Below, piece by piece: positions 17,168-25,842 of a DNA stretch of 64,000 bases. The notes under the pieces are model-generated. The model had not been told where the DNA came from and did not search any database. It saw nothing but the letters and a program-made list of their open reading frames with translations. The stretch comes from Ancylobacter radicis (GTDB lineage: Bacteria > Pseudomonadota > Alphaproteobacteria > Rhizobiales > Xanthobacteraceae), in NCBI RefSeq assembly GCF_018449475.1, contig NZ_JAHCQH010000015.1, forward strand, positions 682,001-746,000, given 5' to 3'. The position numbers and the translations under genes are program-made. Position 1 is the stretch's first letter. Each line of letters opens with the position of its first letter.

Positions 17168-18211
17168 TTACTTCTGGTCCTCGGGGATCACCTTCCCGTC
17201 GATGGTCATCGGCTCGCCGTCCAGCGACAGCGAACAGCCGCGCAGCGGAATGTCCATGTGGCAGGGTGTGTTGCGGGTGCCGCCGGCCTCGGTGTTCGGG
17301 CCGCTCGACCACAGGAAATTGCCCCAGAAGGAGCGCGCATCCATGGAAAGCCCGGCCTCGCGGTCATAGAGGCCGAGCGTCGTCCAGTGCGCGCGCTTGT
17401 GCAGGCCCCAGCCGACATGCGCCATCGCATAGGCGTCGGGGTCGTTGAAGCTTTCCATGTAGCTGCGCAGATATTCCGCCTCGAAGCCGCCCTCGATGGA
17501 GCGGATCCAGCCGCCCTCGATGCCGATGCGGATCGGCTCACGGGCATAGCGTTTGAACGGCAGCAGAATGTCGCCGGTGTCGATGACGATGGTGCCCTCG
17601 CAGGTGCCTTCATCCGGCCAGGTGGCGACGAAGCAGCTCGGCCAGTGGTCCCAGCCGCCGCGCGTGTCGACGAAGCCCTGCTGCTTCAGCACCGGGTACT
17701 GGCCGATGGAGCAGCGGAAATCCGTGCCCGCCTTCGAGGTGACGGTGAGCGTCTTCGCCTTGGCGAGGCGGGCGGCGGCGTTGCCAGCGCGGCGGGCGTC
17801 GTCCAGCGTCGGCTTCATGCGCAGCATCACCTCCGGCGGCTCGCAGGCGAGCAGCATCCGGGCGCCGGTCTTCAGGATCTCGTCCTGCTCGGGCGAGAAC
17901 AGCAGCAGCATGGTGTCGATAACGAGATCGGAATGCTTCATCGCTTCCAGCGCCGCGCGGTTGCCCTTCAGCGCGGTGTGGCCGACATAGCCGGACTTGT
18001 CGCGCGAGAGCGCCACGTCGCCATTGAGCGGCGGCAGGTGAAGGATGGTCAGCACGCCGCCGAGCTGGCCGACCGCCGTGCGGACGGTGGCGACGAGCTG
18101 CGGGTTGCTGTCATCGCTGACCAGCAGGCAGACCTGCTCGCCCGCTGTCAGCTTCGACAGGGTGAGCACATCCTTCCACGCCTCGATGAGCGCCAGATCA
18201 CTGATAGCCAT
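17168..18211 (-). CDS. nicX: 2,5-dihydroxypyridine 5,6-dioxygenase
   Basis: The 347-residue protein closely resembles Pseudomonas putida NicX, the iron(II) dioxygenase that cleaves 2,5-dihydroxypyridine to N-formylmaleamate. The three NicX iron ligands are all kept at identical numbering: His265 in YAMAHVGWG, and His318 and Asp320 in TPCHMDIPLR. Other shared stretches are DLVIDTMLLLFSPEQDEILKTG and GGFEAEYLRSYMESFNDP. GGAAGG precedes the ATG. It is the last gene of the minus-strand operon that contains a flavin reductase, two amidases and an HpaB-like monooxygenase, so the operon probably degrades a hydroxypyridine or related ring. Confidence 0.9.
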   Translation of the reverse strand: MAISDLALIEAWKDVLTLSKLTAGEQVCLLVSDDSNPQLVATVRTAVGQLGGVLTILHLPPLNGDVALSRDKSGYVGHTALKGNRAALEAMKHSDLVIDTMLLLFSPEQDEILKTGARMLLACEPPEVMLRMKPTLDDARRAGNAAARLAKAKTLTVTSKAGTDFRCSIGQYPVLKQQGFVDTRGGWDHWPSCFVATWPDEGTCEGTIVIDTGDILLPFKRYAREPIRIGIEGGWIRSIEGGFEAEYLRSYMESFNDPDAYAMAHVGWGLHKRAHWTTLGLYDREAGLSMDARSFWGNFLWSSGPNTEAGGTRNTPCHMDIPLRGCSLSLDGEPMTIDGKVIPEDQK

Positions 18212-18258
18212 GATTACCTTCCCTGTTGGGAATCCTGCGGAATGTCCGCGCCGCCGGT

Positions 18259-18780
18259 TCAGGCCAGCGAGCGATAGGCGCGGTCGAAATGGATGAGCGG
18301 TGGCTGCGCGCCGCCGAGGCGCACCGCGCGCACGGTGCCGAAGAACACCGTGTGGGTGTAGGCCTCGACGCTCTCGGCCAGCGTGCAGTCGATGCTGACC
18401 AGCGCCCCGTCGAGAGCCGGAGCGCCCGTGACCAGCGAGCGCCAATCGGCCCCGGCGAACTTTTCCGCACCGGCGAGGCCGTGCCGGCCGGCGAAACGGT
18501 CGGCGACCGGCAGGTTCGCTTCCGCCAGCACGTTGACGCAGAAGGCGCGGGAGCGGGCAATGGCGCGATGCGCGTCGCCCTCGCGGTTGACGCAGACCAG
18601 CAAAGTCGGCGGGGCGATCGACACGCTGGCCACCGCCGTGGCGGTGAGCCCGCGCGCCTCCTCGCCCTGCCCGGCGGTGATGACCGTGACCGCGCTGGCG
18701 GTGAGGCCCATGGCGCGCTTGAACGCCTCGACCAGCGCCGGGTCGATCGGCTCCATCGGGGATATCGCCAGCGCGCCCAT
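18259..18780 (-). CDS. Flavin reductase, NADH:FMN/FAD type
   Basis: The 173-residue protein belongs to the flavin reductase-like (HpaC/RutF) family. It has the flavin-binding GLTATAVASVSIAPPTLLVCVN segment, a SRAFCVNVLAEA strand and the C-terminal PPLIHFDRAYRSL. It should supply reduced flavin to a partner monooxygenase; the HpaB-like gene of the same operon is the natural partner. The ATG at 18780 overlaps the upstream amidase stop; a GTG one codon earlier is also possible. nicX follows after 47 bases. Confidence 0.9.
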   Translation of the reverse strand: MGALAISPMEPIDPALVEAFKRAMGLTASAVTVITAGQGEEARGLTATAVASVSIAPPTLLVCVNREGDAHRAIARSRAFCVNVLAEANLPVADRFAGRHGLAGAEKFAGADWRSLVTGAPALDGALVSIDCTLAESVEAYTHTVFFGTVRAVRLGGAQPPLIHFDRAYRSLA

Positions 18781-20060
18781 CACGCCCCCGCCTTCAGCGC
18801 GTCTTCGATGAAGGCGGCGAGCGCCAGCGTTTCCGCATCCGCACCAATGCGCCCGACCACCTGCACGCCGACCGGCAGGCCGAGCGGGCCGACACCCGCG
18901 GGGACCGACAGCGTCGGCACATGCAGCAGCGTCCAGGGCTTGTTGAACACCGGGTCGCCGGTAGCGGTGCCGAGCGGCGCCTCGCCCGGCGCGGCCGGGG
19001 TGATGAGGCCGTCGCAGCCGCCCAGCAGTTCCTCGACGATTGCCTCGCGCTGCCGGAGCACGGCCAGCGCCGCGTCGTACTCGGCCCGCGTCGCCCTGGA
19101 CAGCGTCTCGATGAAGCCGCGCGTGATCGGCGAGATGCGCGCGCCCATCACGCGATGCTCATAGGCCAGCGTGCGCGGCGTCTCGAAGCCCATCACCGCG
19201 TCGAACAGCGCATAGAGCCGCTCGAAATGGTCGGGAACCTCCAGCTCGCGCACCGTGCCGCCGGCCGCCTCGATGGCCGTCACGGTACGGGCGAGCGCGT
19301 CGCGAGTGGCGGGCTCGGCCTGCGCCCAGCGGGAGGTGCGGAACAGGCCGATCAGCGGCGCGCCGCCGGTCCGTCCCTGCGCCAGCGCCGGGCGCTCGGC
19401 CAGCGCGGCGACGGCGAAGGCAGCATCGCGCACGTCGCGGGTCACCAGCCCGAGATGATCGAGCGTGTCGGAGAGCGGCTTGATGCCGGCCCGGTTGAGC
19501 GTGCCGAAGCTCGGCTTATAGCCGACCACGCCGCAATAGGAGGCCGGGCGCAAGATCGAGCCCGCCGTCTGCGTGCCGAAGGCGATTTGCACCATGCCGG
19601 CCGCCACCGCCGCGCAGGAGCCGCTCGACGAGCCGCCGGGCGTGTGGGCGGGGTTGACCGGGTGGCGCGTCTTGCCGGGGCTCGACATGGCGAATTCGGT
19701 CGAGACGGTCTTGCCCATCACCACCCCGCCAAAGGCGCGGGTGAGCGCCACGGCGGGCGCGTCCCACAGGGGGCGATGCCCCTCATAGACCGCCGAGCCA
19801 TAGCCGGTCGGCATGTCCGCCGTGTCGATCACGTCCTTGACGCCGAAGGTGACGCCGGCGAGCGGCCCGGCGGGCGCGGCTTTGGCTTCCGCCAGCGCGC
19901 GCTCCCGGTCGAAAAAGGCGAAGGCCTGCACCTCCAGTTCCATCGCCGCGATGCGGTCGGCGAAGGCGGCGGTCACGGCTTCGGCCGTCATCTCGCCGGC
20001 AGAAACGCGCCGGGCGGTCTCGCGGGCGGAGAGGTCGGCGAGGTGGGTCACGTCCGTCAT
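18780..20060 (-). CDS. Amidase, amidase-signature family
   Basis: The 426-residue amidase-signature enzyme has the Ser-cisSer-Lys triad: Lys75 in GVKDVID, a serine in PGGSSSGSCAAVAAG, and the nucleophile Ser168 in TQTAGSILRPA. The tyrosine-containing region after it is normal for the family. It hydrolyses an unknown amide. In this operon, candidates are maleamate or another open-chain amide from pyridine cleavage, although the characterised maleamate amidase NicF belongs to a different fold. It overlaps both neighbours by ATGA and is therefore coupled to the first amidase and the flavin reductase. Confidence 0.9.
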   Translation of the reverse strand: MTDVTHLADLSARETARRVSAGEMTAEAVTAAFADRIAAMELEVQAFAFFDRERALAEAKAAPAGPLAGVTFGVKDVIDTADMPTGYGSAVYEGHRPLWDAPAVALTRAFGGVVMGKTVSTEFAMSSPGKTRHPVNPAHTPGGSSSGSCAAVAAGMVQIAFGTQTAGSILRPASYCGVVGYKPSFGTLNRAGIKPLSDTLDHLGLVTRDVRDAAFAVAALAERPALAQGRTGGAPLIGLFRTSRWAQAEPATRDALARTVTAIEAAGGTVRELEVPDHFERLYALFDAVMGFETPRTLAYEHRVMGARISPITRGFIETLSRATRAEYDAALAVLRQREAIVEELLGGCDGLITPAAPGEAPLGTATGDPVFNKPWTLLHVPTLSVPAGVGPLGLPVGVQVVGRIGADAETLALAAFIEDALKAGA

Positions 20061-21523
20061 GGGGAAACTCCCGCCGAGAGGTTCGGGCGGGTGCCGAACC
20101 AGGGCCGCGCCCGCTCCAATTGCCCGGCCAGGCTGAACAGCAGCCCGTCCTGCCCGAGCCCGGCGCCGAACTGCACCCCGACCGGCAGGCCACCGCCGGA
20201 CATGCCGAGCGGCACGCTCATCGCCGGGAAGCCGGAGGCGTTGAAGGCGCAGGTGAAGGGCGCATGGGTCCAGAAGGCGTCGTAGAAGGCATCAAGGCTC
20301 TTGTCCCCGCCGGCCAGCACGCCGAGCGGCGGCGGCAGTTCGGCGGCGGTGGGCGAGAGCAGCACGTCATAGCGGGTGAAGAAGCGCCCGAGCGCGCGCG
20401 CCGTCTGGTGCAGCACATTGACCGCGCCGAGATAGGCGGTGGCCGGCAAGGCGCGCGCCTCGCGCACCCATTGCGCATTCACCGGCTCGATCGCGCCAAG
20501 CGGATCATCCAGCCCCAGCGCCCGCCCGCGCCCCTCAACCGCCGGGGCGACATTGACCCCGACGATGATGCGCCAGGCCGCTTTCAGCGCATGGGCGTCA
20601 TAGCCCGGCTCGCAGATCTCGACTTTGTGGCCGAGCGCCTCGCACAGCCGCGCGGCGGCTTCCGCGACGCGCCGGCATTCCGGGTCGACCGGCGTGCCGA
20701 GCGGCGAGTCGGGGGTGAAGCCGATACGCAGCGGGCGGGGATCGCGGCCCACCTGCGACAGGTAGCTCTCAGGTCCCACGGGCGAAAAATAGGGATCGCC
20801 CACGTCCGGCCCGGCGGTCGCGTCGAGCAGGGCGGCGTTGTCGCGCACGCTCCAGCTCGCGGCATGGGGGGTCGACATGCCGGCAATCGCCTCGACGACC
20901 ACCGGGCCGAGCGGGTTGAGCATCCGGCTCGGCTTGAAGCCGAACAGGCCACAATGGGAGGCCGGCAAGCGGGTCGAACCGGCGCCGTCCGAGGTGTTGG
21001 CCATCGGCACATAGCCGGCGGCGATGGCGGCGGTGGAGCCGCCCGACGAGCCGCCGGGGCTGCGCGCCGTGTCCCACGGGTTGCGCGAGGGGCCGAAGGC
21101 GTCCGGCTCGGTGGTGAAGCTGAGCGCGAATTCCGGCGTGTTGGACTTCGCCAGGATCACCAGCCCGGCCGCCTTGTAGCGGGCGACCAGCGTGCCGTCG
21201 CGCGCCGAGACATTGTCGCGGAACAGGTTCGAGCCGGTCGAGAGCACCGTGCCGGCCATCTCGAAGCCGGTGTTCTTCAGCAGGAACGGCACGCCGGTAA
21301 ACGGGCCGTCCGGCAGTCCCTCGGCAACGGCCTCTCGCGCCAGATCCTCGAAGCGATGCACGAGGGCATGGAGCGTCGGCTCATGCGCCTCGACGCGCGA
21401 CAGCGCGGCATCGAGCAGGTCGGCGGGCTTCACCTCGCCGGCGCGCACCAGCTCGGCGAGGCCGATGGCGTCATAGTCTTCATAGCCGGCAAAGCCTTCA
21501 TGGGAGACGGGCGCCGTGCTCAT
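20057..21523 (-). CDS. Amidase, amidase-signature family
   Basis: This 488-residue second amidase-signature enzyme of the operon has Lys83 in VPFLLKNTG, a serine in SPGGSSGGSTAAIAAG and the nucleophile Ser183 in SDGAGSTRLPAS. It resembles 6-aminohexanoate-cyclic-dimer hydrolase and related broad-range amidases. It is not GatA: no gatB or gatC is adjacent and the context is catabolic. The ATG at 21523 has GGGAGG upstream and overlaps the SnoaL-like gene. Two amidases side by side suggest two sequential amide cleavages or different substrates. Confidence 0.9.
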   Translation of the reverse strand: MSTAPVSHEGFAGYEDYDAIGLAELVRAGEVKPADLLDAALSRVEAHEPTLHALVHRFEDLAREAVAEGLPDGPFTGVPFLLKNTGFEMAGTVLSTGSNLFRDNVSARDGTLVARYKAAGLVILAKSNTPEFALSFTTEPDAFGPSRNPWDTARSPGGSSGGSTAAIAAGYVPMANTSDGAGSTRLPASHCGLFGFKPSRMLNPLGPVVVEAIAGMSTPHAASWSVRDNAALLDATAGPDVGDPYFSPVGPESYLSQVGRDPRPLRIGFTPDSPLGTPVDPECRRVAEAAARLCEALGHKVEICEPGYDAHALKAAWRIIVGVNVAPAVEGRGRALGLDDPLGAIEPVNAQWVREARALPATAYLGAVNVLHQTARALGRFFTRYDVLLSPTAAELPPPLGVLAGGDKSLDAFYDAFWTHAPFTCAFNASGFPAMSVPLGMSGGGLPVGVQFGAGLGQDGLLFSLAGQLERARPWFGTRPNLSAGVSP

Positions 21524-21978
21524 GCCGTCCTCCCCGCTTGCGCCCCGGCGCCGCTGATCTGCCGCTGGAAATCGGCCGGATCCCAATAATCGCGCGTGCC
21601 TGAAATGGCGCCGTCCGCGAGGTCGAAGACATGCACGCCGCGCAGTTCGATCGGCAGGCCGCGCGTCGGCGCGCCGCGCAGGTCGACGCCCAGCCGGCCG
21701 GTCAGCGTGTAGACCACGGCGACGCGCGGGCCGGAATCGATCCGCTCGCGCATCTGCCAATGGGCATCGGTGATGAAGCCGAAGAAACGCTCCAGCCCCT
21801 CGCGCAGCGCCTCGCGGCCCTGGCGGCGCGTGCCGTTATGGGCTTCCTCGTGCCAGCCATCGCACAGATAGAGCGCGCTCGCGGCTTCCGCGCTCCCCCG
21901 GTTATAGGCGTCGTAGAACACGTCCACCACATCCGGGGCGGCGGCGGCACGCGCGGCGGCGCCGTGGGATGAAGCCAT
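21520..21978 (-). CDS. SnoaL/NTF2-like protein
   Basis: The 152-residue protein has the cone-shaped NTF2-like fold pattern: an N-terminal helix with FYDAYNRGSAEAASALY, a WHEEAHNGTRRQGREALREGL segment typical of SnoaL-like proteins, then antiparallel strands ending in GTRDYWDPADFQRQI. Members act as isomerases, hydrolases or small binding proteins. Its position between an HpaB-like monooxygenase and two amidases suggests it handles a reactive oxygenated intermediate. GGAGG precedes the start. The exact role is unknown. Confidence 0.82.
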   Translation of the reverse strand: MASSHGAAARAAAAPDVVDVFYDAYNRGSAEAASALYLCDGWHEEAHNGTRRQGREALREGLERFFGFITDAHWQMRERIDSGPRVAVVYTLTGRLGVDLRGAPTRGLPIELRGVHVFDLADGAISGTRDYWDPADFQRQISGAGAQAGRTA

Positions 21979-22061
21979 GGAGTGCCTCCGGTCGGTTCAG
22001 GGCGGGAGAAGCGCCGGACCGTCAGATGAACGGCCCGGCAGCGCGCGGGATCGCAACACCA

Positions 22062-22080
22062 TACCCCCCGCGAGGGGGTA
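22062..22080. terminator. Intra-operon hairpin
   Basis: A perfect inverted repeat, TACCCCC-CGCGA-GGGGGTA, lies in the 111-base gap between the HpaB-like gene and the SnoaL-like gene. It has no T-run, so it may stabilise or partly terminate the upstream message rather than end it. Confidence 0.45.
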
Positions 22081-22089
22081 CGGGCCCGC

Positions 22090-23574
22090 TCAGGGCATGC
22101 CGGCGAGCTTCTTCACCTGGCCGATGAAAGCGTCGCGCTTCACCTCATTATAGAGGCGCTCGCGCAGGCGCGGGGCGGGGCTGGCATTGACGTTCTCGAA
22201 CAGGGCCACCCGCCCCGCGAGGGACGAGGAGGTCATGTCCCAGATGAAGTTCATCAGCAGTTCCTTGACCTCGGCGCTGACCCCCTTGCCGGGCAACAGG
22301 TCGTGCAAATGATGGCCGATCTCGGGATTGTCGAAGGCCGCCTTGCCGAAGCGCATGACGAGACCCTGGCCGCACAGTTCCTGCAGCGTGTGGATGATGC
22401 GCGGGTAGTGCTCGATGGAATAGAGTCGGCCGGCGGTGAGCATGCCGACATCCGGCGCCATCACCTCGCCCTCGGTCGGCTTGGCCAGCGCCTCGGCGGC
22501 GGTCACGAAAGCGCGCAGCGTCTGGGCGTACTGGATGATCTCGCCGAGCATGCCCTGCACCGCCGGGATGTGCGAGGTGCCGAGAATGTCCAGCACGAGC
22601 TGGCCGGCGCCGACGAACAGCTCGGCCTTCACGGTCAGGCGGGTCAGCACGTGCCAATGCGCGAAGACGCAGACCGGCCCGTAATAGGACATGGCCGTCG
22701 GGTCGCCGAGGTTGAAGATACGGTCGGTCGGCACGAACACGTTGTCGAAGATGATGAGCTGGTCGGCTTCCTCGCCGAGGCGGGCGACCGGGTGGTCGAA
22801 CGGGTCGGCGCCGGGATGGGAGACCATCTCGCGCGAGATCAGCTTGATGCCCTCGGCATTGATCGGCACCGAGGCCCAGATGCAGGCTTCCGCCGGGGTC
22901 TCGCGGATGCCGCCGAGATTGGTGAAGAATATCTCATTGGCCTGCGCCGAGATCGAACCGACCGTCTTGGCGCCGGAAACGCGGATGCCGCCCTTCTCGA
23001 CGCTCTTGACCTTCAGCAGCGAGGCTTCCGCGCCCTTGGCGCTGGAGCGGTCATTCTGCGGGCCGGTCAGGCTTTCCGAGGCGGTGAGGTTGGTGTCGCG
23101 GCCATAGGCGACATAGGCCTCGATATTCTCGGCGAAATCGGGGTTGCAGCCCTCGATCAGCGACTTCTTCGACTTGAAGGTCGGCAGATAGGCCAGCAGG
23201 CCGACGGCGATGGCGGGAGCCAGATCCGGCGGGCGGCCAAAGGTGCCGGCGGTCTTCAGGCTGGTATATTCGATCATCTTGCGACGGTCGGCGAGGTCTT
23301 CCTTGGTGCGCGGCACCTGCCAGGAACGGCTCGCCACCGCGCCGCTATCGTCGATATAGGTCGTGGCATCGGCGAATTCCGGCGTGAACTGGTCGTCGAA
23401 CATCGAGGCGATCAGGTCGACGCCGGCCGACAGCGCCGGGTTATCGAAGACGCTGGCGATGCGCTTGCCGCCGACCCACAAGGCGCGACCGTCGTCGAGC
23501 GACTTCTTGAATTCATCACCGGTCTTGAGCTTGTGGCCTACGGGAAGATCCCGCTTCGGCGTCTGCGCGTTCAT
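22090..23574 (-). CDS. HpaB-family FADH2-dependent monooxygenase
   Basis: The 494-residue protein belongs to the 4-hydroxyphenylacetate 3-hydroxylase large-subunit family. Characteristic stretches include SESLTGPQNDRS, AKTVGSISAQANEIFF, DEADQLIIFDNVFVPTDRIF-like ordering (residues about 280-300) and a C-terminal acyl-CoA-dehydrogenase-like helical domain. It needs reduced flavin from a separate reductase, and one is encoded later in the operon. The hpa pathway is absent and NicX is present, so the substrate is more likely a pyridine or hydroxypyridine. Pyridine ring monooxygenases of this family have been described. GGAG precedes the ATG. It is the first gene of the six-gene operon. Confidence 0.88.
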   Translation of the reverse strand: MNAQTPKRDLPVGHKLKTGDEFKKSLDDGRALWVGGKRIASVFDNPALSAGVDLIASMFDDQFTPEFADATTYIDDSGAVASRSWQVPRTKEDLADRRKMIEYTSLKTAGTFGRPPDLAPAIAVGLLAYLPTFKSKKSLIEGCNPDFAENIEAYVAYGRDTNLTASESLTGPQNDRSSAKGAEASLLKVKSVEKGGIRVSGAKTVGSISAQANEIFFTNLGGIRETPAEACIWASVPINAEGIKLISREMVSHPGADPFDHPVARLGEEADQLIIFDNVFVPTDRIFNLGDPTAMSYYGPVCVFAHWHVLTRLTVKAELFVGAGQLVLDILGTSHIPAVQGMLGEIIQYAQTLRAFVTAAEALAKPTEGEVMAPDVGMLTAGRLYSIEHYPRIIHTLQELCGQGLVMRFGKAAFDNPEIGHHLHDLLPGKGVSAEVKELLMNFIWDMTSSSLAGRVALFENVNASPAPRLRERLYNEVKRDAFIGQVKKLAGMP

Positions 23575-24097
23575 CGTCCGCTCTCCTCTGAAGAACCCGT
23601 TCCCGGACGCCGTCGTGGTCGATCTCAGTCGCTGCATTCACCGCGTTGCGCGCCACCGGATGACGCCTGTGGCACGCGCCGCCTGTCGGGCTCGGGTGAA
23701 GCGATCCAACCATTGATTGGCTGAAATGGTCAAGCCCCTATTGCACGCCCCGCCAATGCCTAAACTTCGCACATATCCGCCGGATAAGAAACTTTCTTAC
23801 ACATATGACCGCTATAATCGCCTTAGAATATCGCTTTATTCCGCTCAAACGCACCAATTCGCCGCACAAAAAAGAAGCATAACAAAATGGCGTGCGGCTC
23901 GAAGCCCCTCGCGACTGACCAAATTCAGCCACCAACCGCTTGACCAAAAAAAATGGTTCTGTCTTTTTGGTTGAGGACGACAGACAGTTCAGCGCGGTGG
24001 AGCCATCGCGGGAGAGGTCGGCATGGGCAGCCTCGACATGGGCAACGTCGACACGGCGAGCGCCGGCATGGGCAGCGCCGGGCACGGAACCGGCCGA
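23575..24097. promoter_or_regulatory. Long upstream region of the monooxygenase operon
   Basis: This 523-base stretch has no convincing gene. Its middle part (about 23741-23970) is strikingly AT-rich for this genome and probably holds the operon promoter. A CCAACCATTGATTGG dyad lies near 23708-23722. TGACCAAA occurs twice (23916-23923 and 23941-23948), and ACCAAAA (23943-23949) is mirrored by TTTTGGT (23965-23971). These are candidate regulator sites. At 24023-24085 there is an imperfect 15-base tandem repeat. Confidence 0.5.
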
Positions 24098-24559
24098 TCA
24101 GTCGGCCGCGCGCCGCTGGCAGTCCAGCGCCTGCGCCGTGGCGCCCGCCCGGCAGTCCAGTTCCACGCCCGGCTCGCGCGCGCCGGCGCGCCGCTCCAGC
24201 CGGATCATGCTGCGGGTGGAAACATCCGCCCCCTCATAGCCGCACCACAGGGTCTGGATCGGCATCCGGTCCTGCTGCGCATTGAGCAGGAACACCTCGC
24301 CGCTCGCCGCCTTGGACCACAATTGCGCGTCCAGCCGCCCGCCGGGCGCGACCGTGCCGATGGCGGCGGAGTACCAATGGGCGATGGCGGCGGCGCAGGC
24401 GAGCGGGCGATCGGTCGCGTTGCGCACACGGAACGGCACCGCCTCCAGCCCCTCCACGCCGCGCTCCACCACGAGCGCCTCCTGCGCCAGCGCCCGGCCG
24501 GCGACCGGCGCGGCGCTGGCGGCGAGACCCGCAAAACCCAGAACAAGAAACGCCCGCAT
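24098..24559 (-). CDS. Small exported protein of unknown function
   Basis: The 153-residue protein has a clear Sec signal peptide (MRAFLVLGFAGLAASAAPVA, cleavage likely after GRALA). The mature part has four cysteines, fitting two periplasmic disulfides, and a beta-rich pattern without a domain I recognise. It faces the importer genes across a short divergent gap but codes in the opposite direction. Codon use is normal for the genome. The assignment as a real gene rests on the signal peptide and spaced cysteines. Confidence 0.65.
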   Translation of the reverse strand: MRAFLVLGFAGLAASAAPVAGRALAQEALVVERGVEGLEAVPFRVRNATDRPLACAAAIAHWYSAAIGTVAPGGRLDAQLWSKAASGEVFLLNAQQDRMPIQTLWCGYEGADVSTRSMIRLERRAGAREPGVELDCRAGATAQALDCQRRAAD

Positions 24560-24628
24560 GCCGCACCTTTTCTATCTACTACTGGATCGATACGCTTTCT
24601 AGACCATGGAAAGACGCTGATCTACAGT

Positions 24629-24649
24629 CGTGAAATAATATAATTCACG
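24629..24649. promoter_or_regulatory. Dyad operator overlapping the importer -10
   Basis: A perfect inverted repeat, CGTGAA-N9-TTCACG, contains a consensus -10 hexamer TATAAT at 24639-24644. It ends 22 bases before the start of the substrate-binding protein gene. A regulator bound here would block RNA polymerase directly, so this looks like a repressor site for the ABC importer operon. No good -35 is visible. Confidence 0.6.
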
Positions 24650-24671
24650 TATAACATAAAGAGGGCCTTCC

Positions 24672-25730
24672 ATGAGACACCGCATCTTCAAGACCACGGC
24701 ATTGACGATACTTGGAATCACCTCGCTTGCCCTGATGTCGACGGCGCTGACCGCCGTGACCCAGGCGGCCGAGCTGAAGTCGATCGCCATTCTCACCCCC
24801 GAGCCCGGCACGGATTATGGCTGGAACCAGCAGGGCGTCGATGCCGCCAAGGCCGCCGGCAAGGCGGCGGGCGTCGAGGTGCTGGTGGCCGAGAATCTCG
24901 GCTATGGCGATGTGCGCCCGACGCTGCGCGAGATGGCGCAGGATGGCGCCGGGCTGCTGATCGCCCATGCCAGCGGCTACAACACCGCCGCCCCCGAGAT
25001 CGGCGCCGAGATGAAGGTGCCGGTCGCCATCGTCGACCTGCCGGACGCCCGCAAGCCCGGCGCGGTCGCCGACTACACCGCCAGCGGCCATGAGGGCGCG
25101 TATCTGGCCGGCCGCCTCGCCGCCAAGATGAGCAAGACCGGCACGGTCGGCATTGTCGTCTCCGGCGAGCCGCCGTCCTGGAACTCGCAGTCCTCCGCCT
25201 TCGCCGAGGGTGCCAAGGCCGAGAAGCCCGGCATCAATGTGCGCTACGCGGTGATCGGACCGGCGGCCTATTCGGACGCGGCCGGCGGCAAGCGCGTCAC
25301 CGAGGCGCTGATCGCGGCCGGCGCCGATATCATCTTCGGCCAGGGCAACGGCTCGAGCTTCGGCATGTTGCAGGCGGTCGAGACCAACAAGGCGACCAAT
25401 GGCGGCAAGGTCTATTTCATCGACGTGATCGGCGACAAGACCGCCATCGACAAGGGCAACCTGCTCTCGTCCGTGGTGTGGAACCTGACCCCGGTCTATG
25501 CGGCGATGATCGCCGACGTGAAGGCCGACAAATACGGCTCGCGCAACTACGACATCAACCTCAAGGACGGCTCGGTCACGCTGCTCAAGACCACGCACAT
25601 CCCGGCCGATGTGTGGGCGCAGATCGAGGCGCTGAAGAAGGACATCATCGACGGCAAGATCAAGGTGACCGCGCATTACGATGCCGACACCGTGCACAAG
25701 ATGGTGTCGCAGCTTCCCACCGCCCAGTGA
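24672..25730 (+). CDS. BMP family ABC transporter substrate-binding protein
   Basis: The 352-residue periplasmic binding protein has an N-terminal signal sequence of about 33 residues ending in TQAAEL. The mature protein follows the basic-membrane-protein/PnrA family, with SIAILTPEPGTDYGWNQQGV and FGQGNGSSFGMLQAV segments. Characterised members bind nucleosides or similar heterocycles. Next to vitamin B6 catabolic genes, a pyridine-type ligand is an alternative. A GAGGG site precedes the ATG. It is the first gene of a four-gene importer operon. Confidence 0.92.
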   Translation: MRHRIFKTTALTILGITSLALMSTALTAVTQAAELKSIAILTPEPGTDYGWNQQGVDAAKAAGKAAGVEVLVAENLGYGDVRPTLREMAQDGAGLLIAHASGYNTAAPEIGAEMKVPVAIVDLPDARKPGAVADYTASGHEGAYLAGRLAAKMSKTGTVGIVVSGEPPSWNSQSSAFAEGAKAEKPGINVRYAVIGPAAYSDAAGGKRVTEALIAAGADIIFGQGNGSSFGMLQAVETNKATNGGKVYFIDVIGDKTAIDKGNLLSSVVWNLTPVYAAMIADVKADKYGSRNYDINLKDGSVTLLKTTHIPADVWAQIEALKKDIIDGKIKVTAHYDADTVHKMVSQLPTAQ

Positions 25731-25842
25731 CGCGTTGGCCACGGCCCGCCTGCGGGCCGGCCGTGGCCTCCCGCCGTCGCCCGGCGTTCCCCTCCGATTT
25801 TTGCCCTGCTCCCTCCGGCGCCGGGACGACCAGCAGCAGATC

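Noticed and set aside
18780-21523. The two amidases as GatA subunits of aspartyl/glutamyl-tRNA amidotransferase
   Set aside because: gatB and gatC are absent and both genes are coupled to catabolic neighbours.
22090-23574. HpaB-like gene as a true 4-hydroxyphenylacetate 3-hydroxylase
   Set aside because: No homoprotocatechuate pathway genes are nearby; the operon contains nicX and amidases, so a different substrate is more likely.
24023-24643. Plus-strand open frame starting with a Met-Gly-Ser repeat
   Set aside because: It is antisense to a gene with a clear signal peptide and runs into Arg/Pro-rich low-complexity sequence; the start is an imperfect 15-base DNA repeat.
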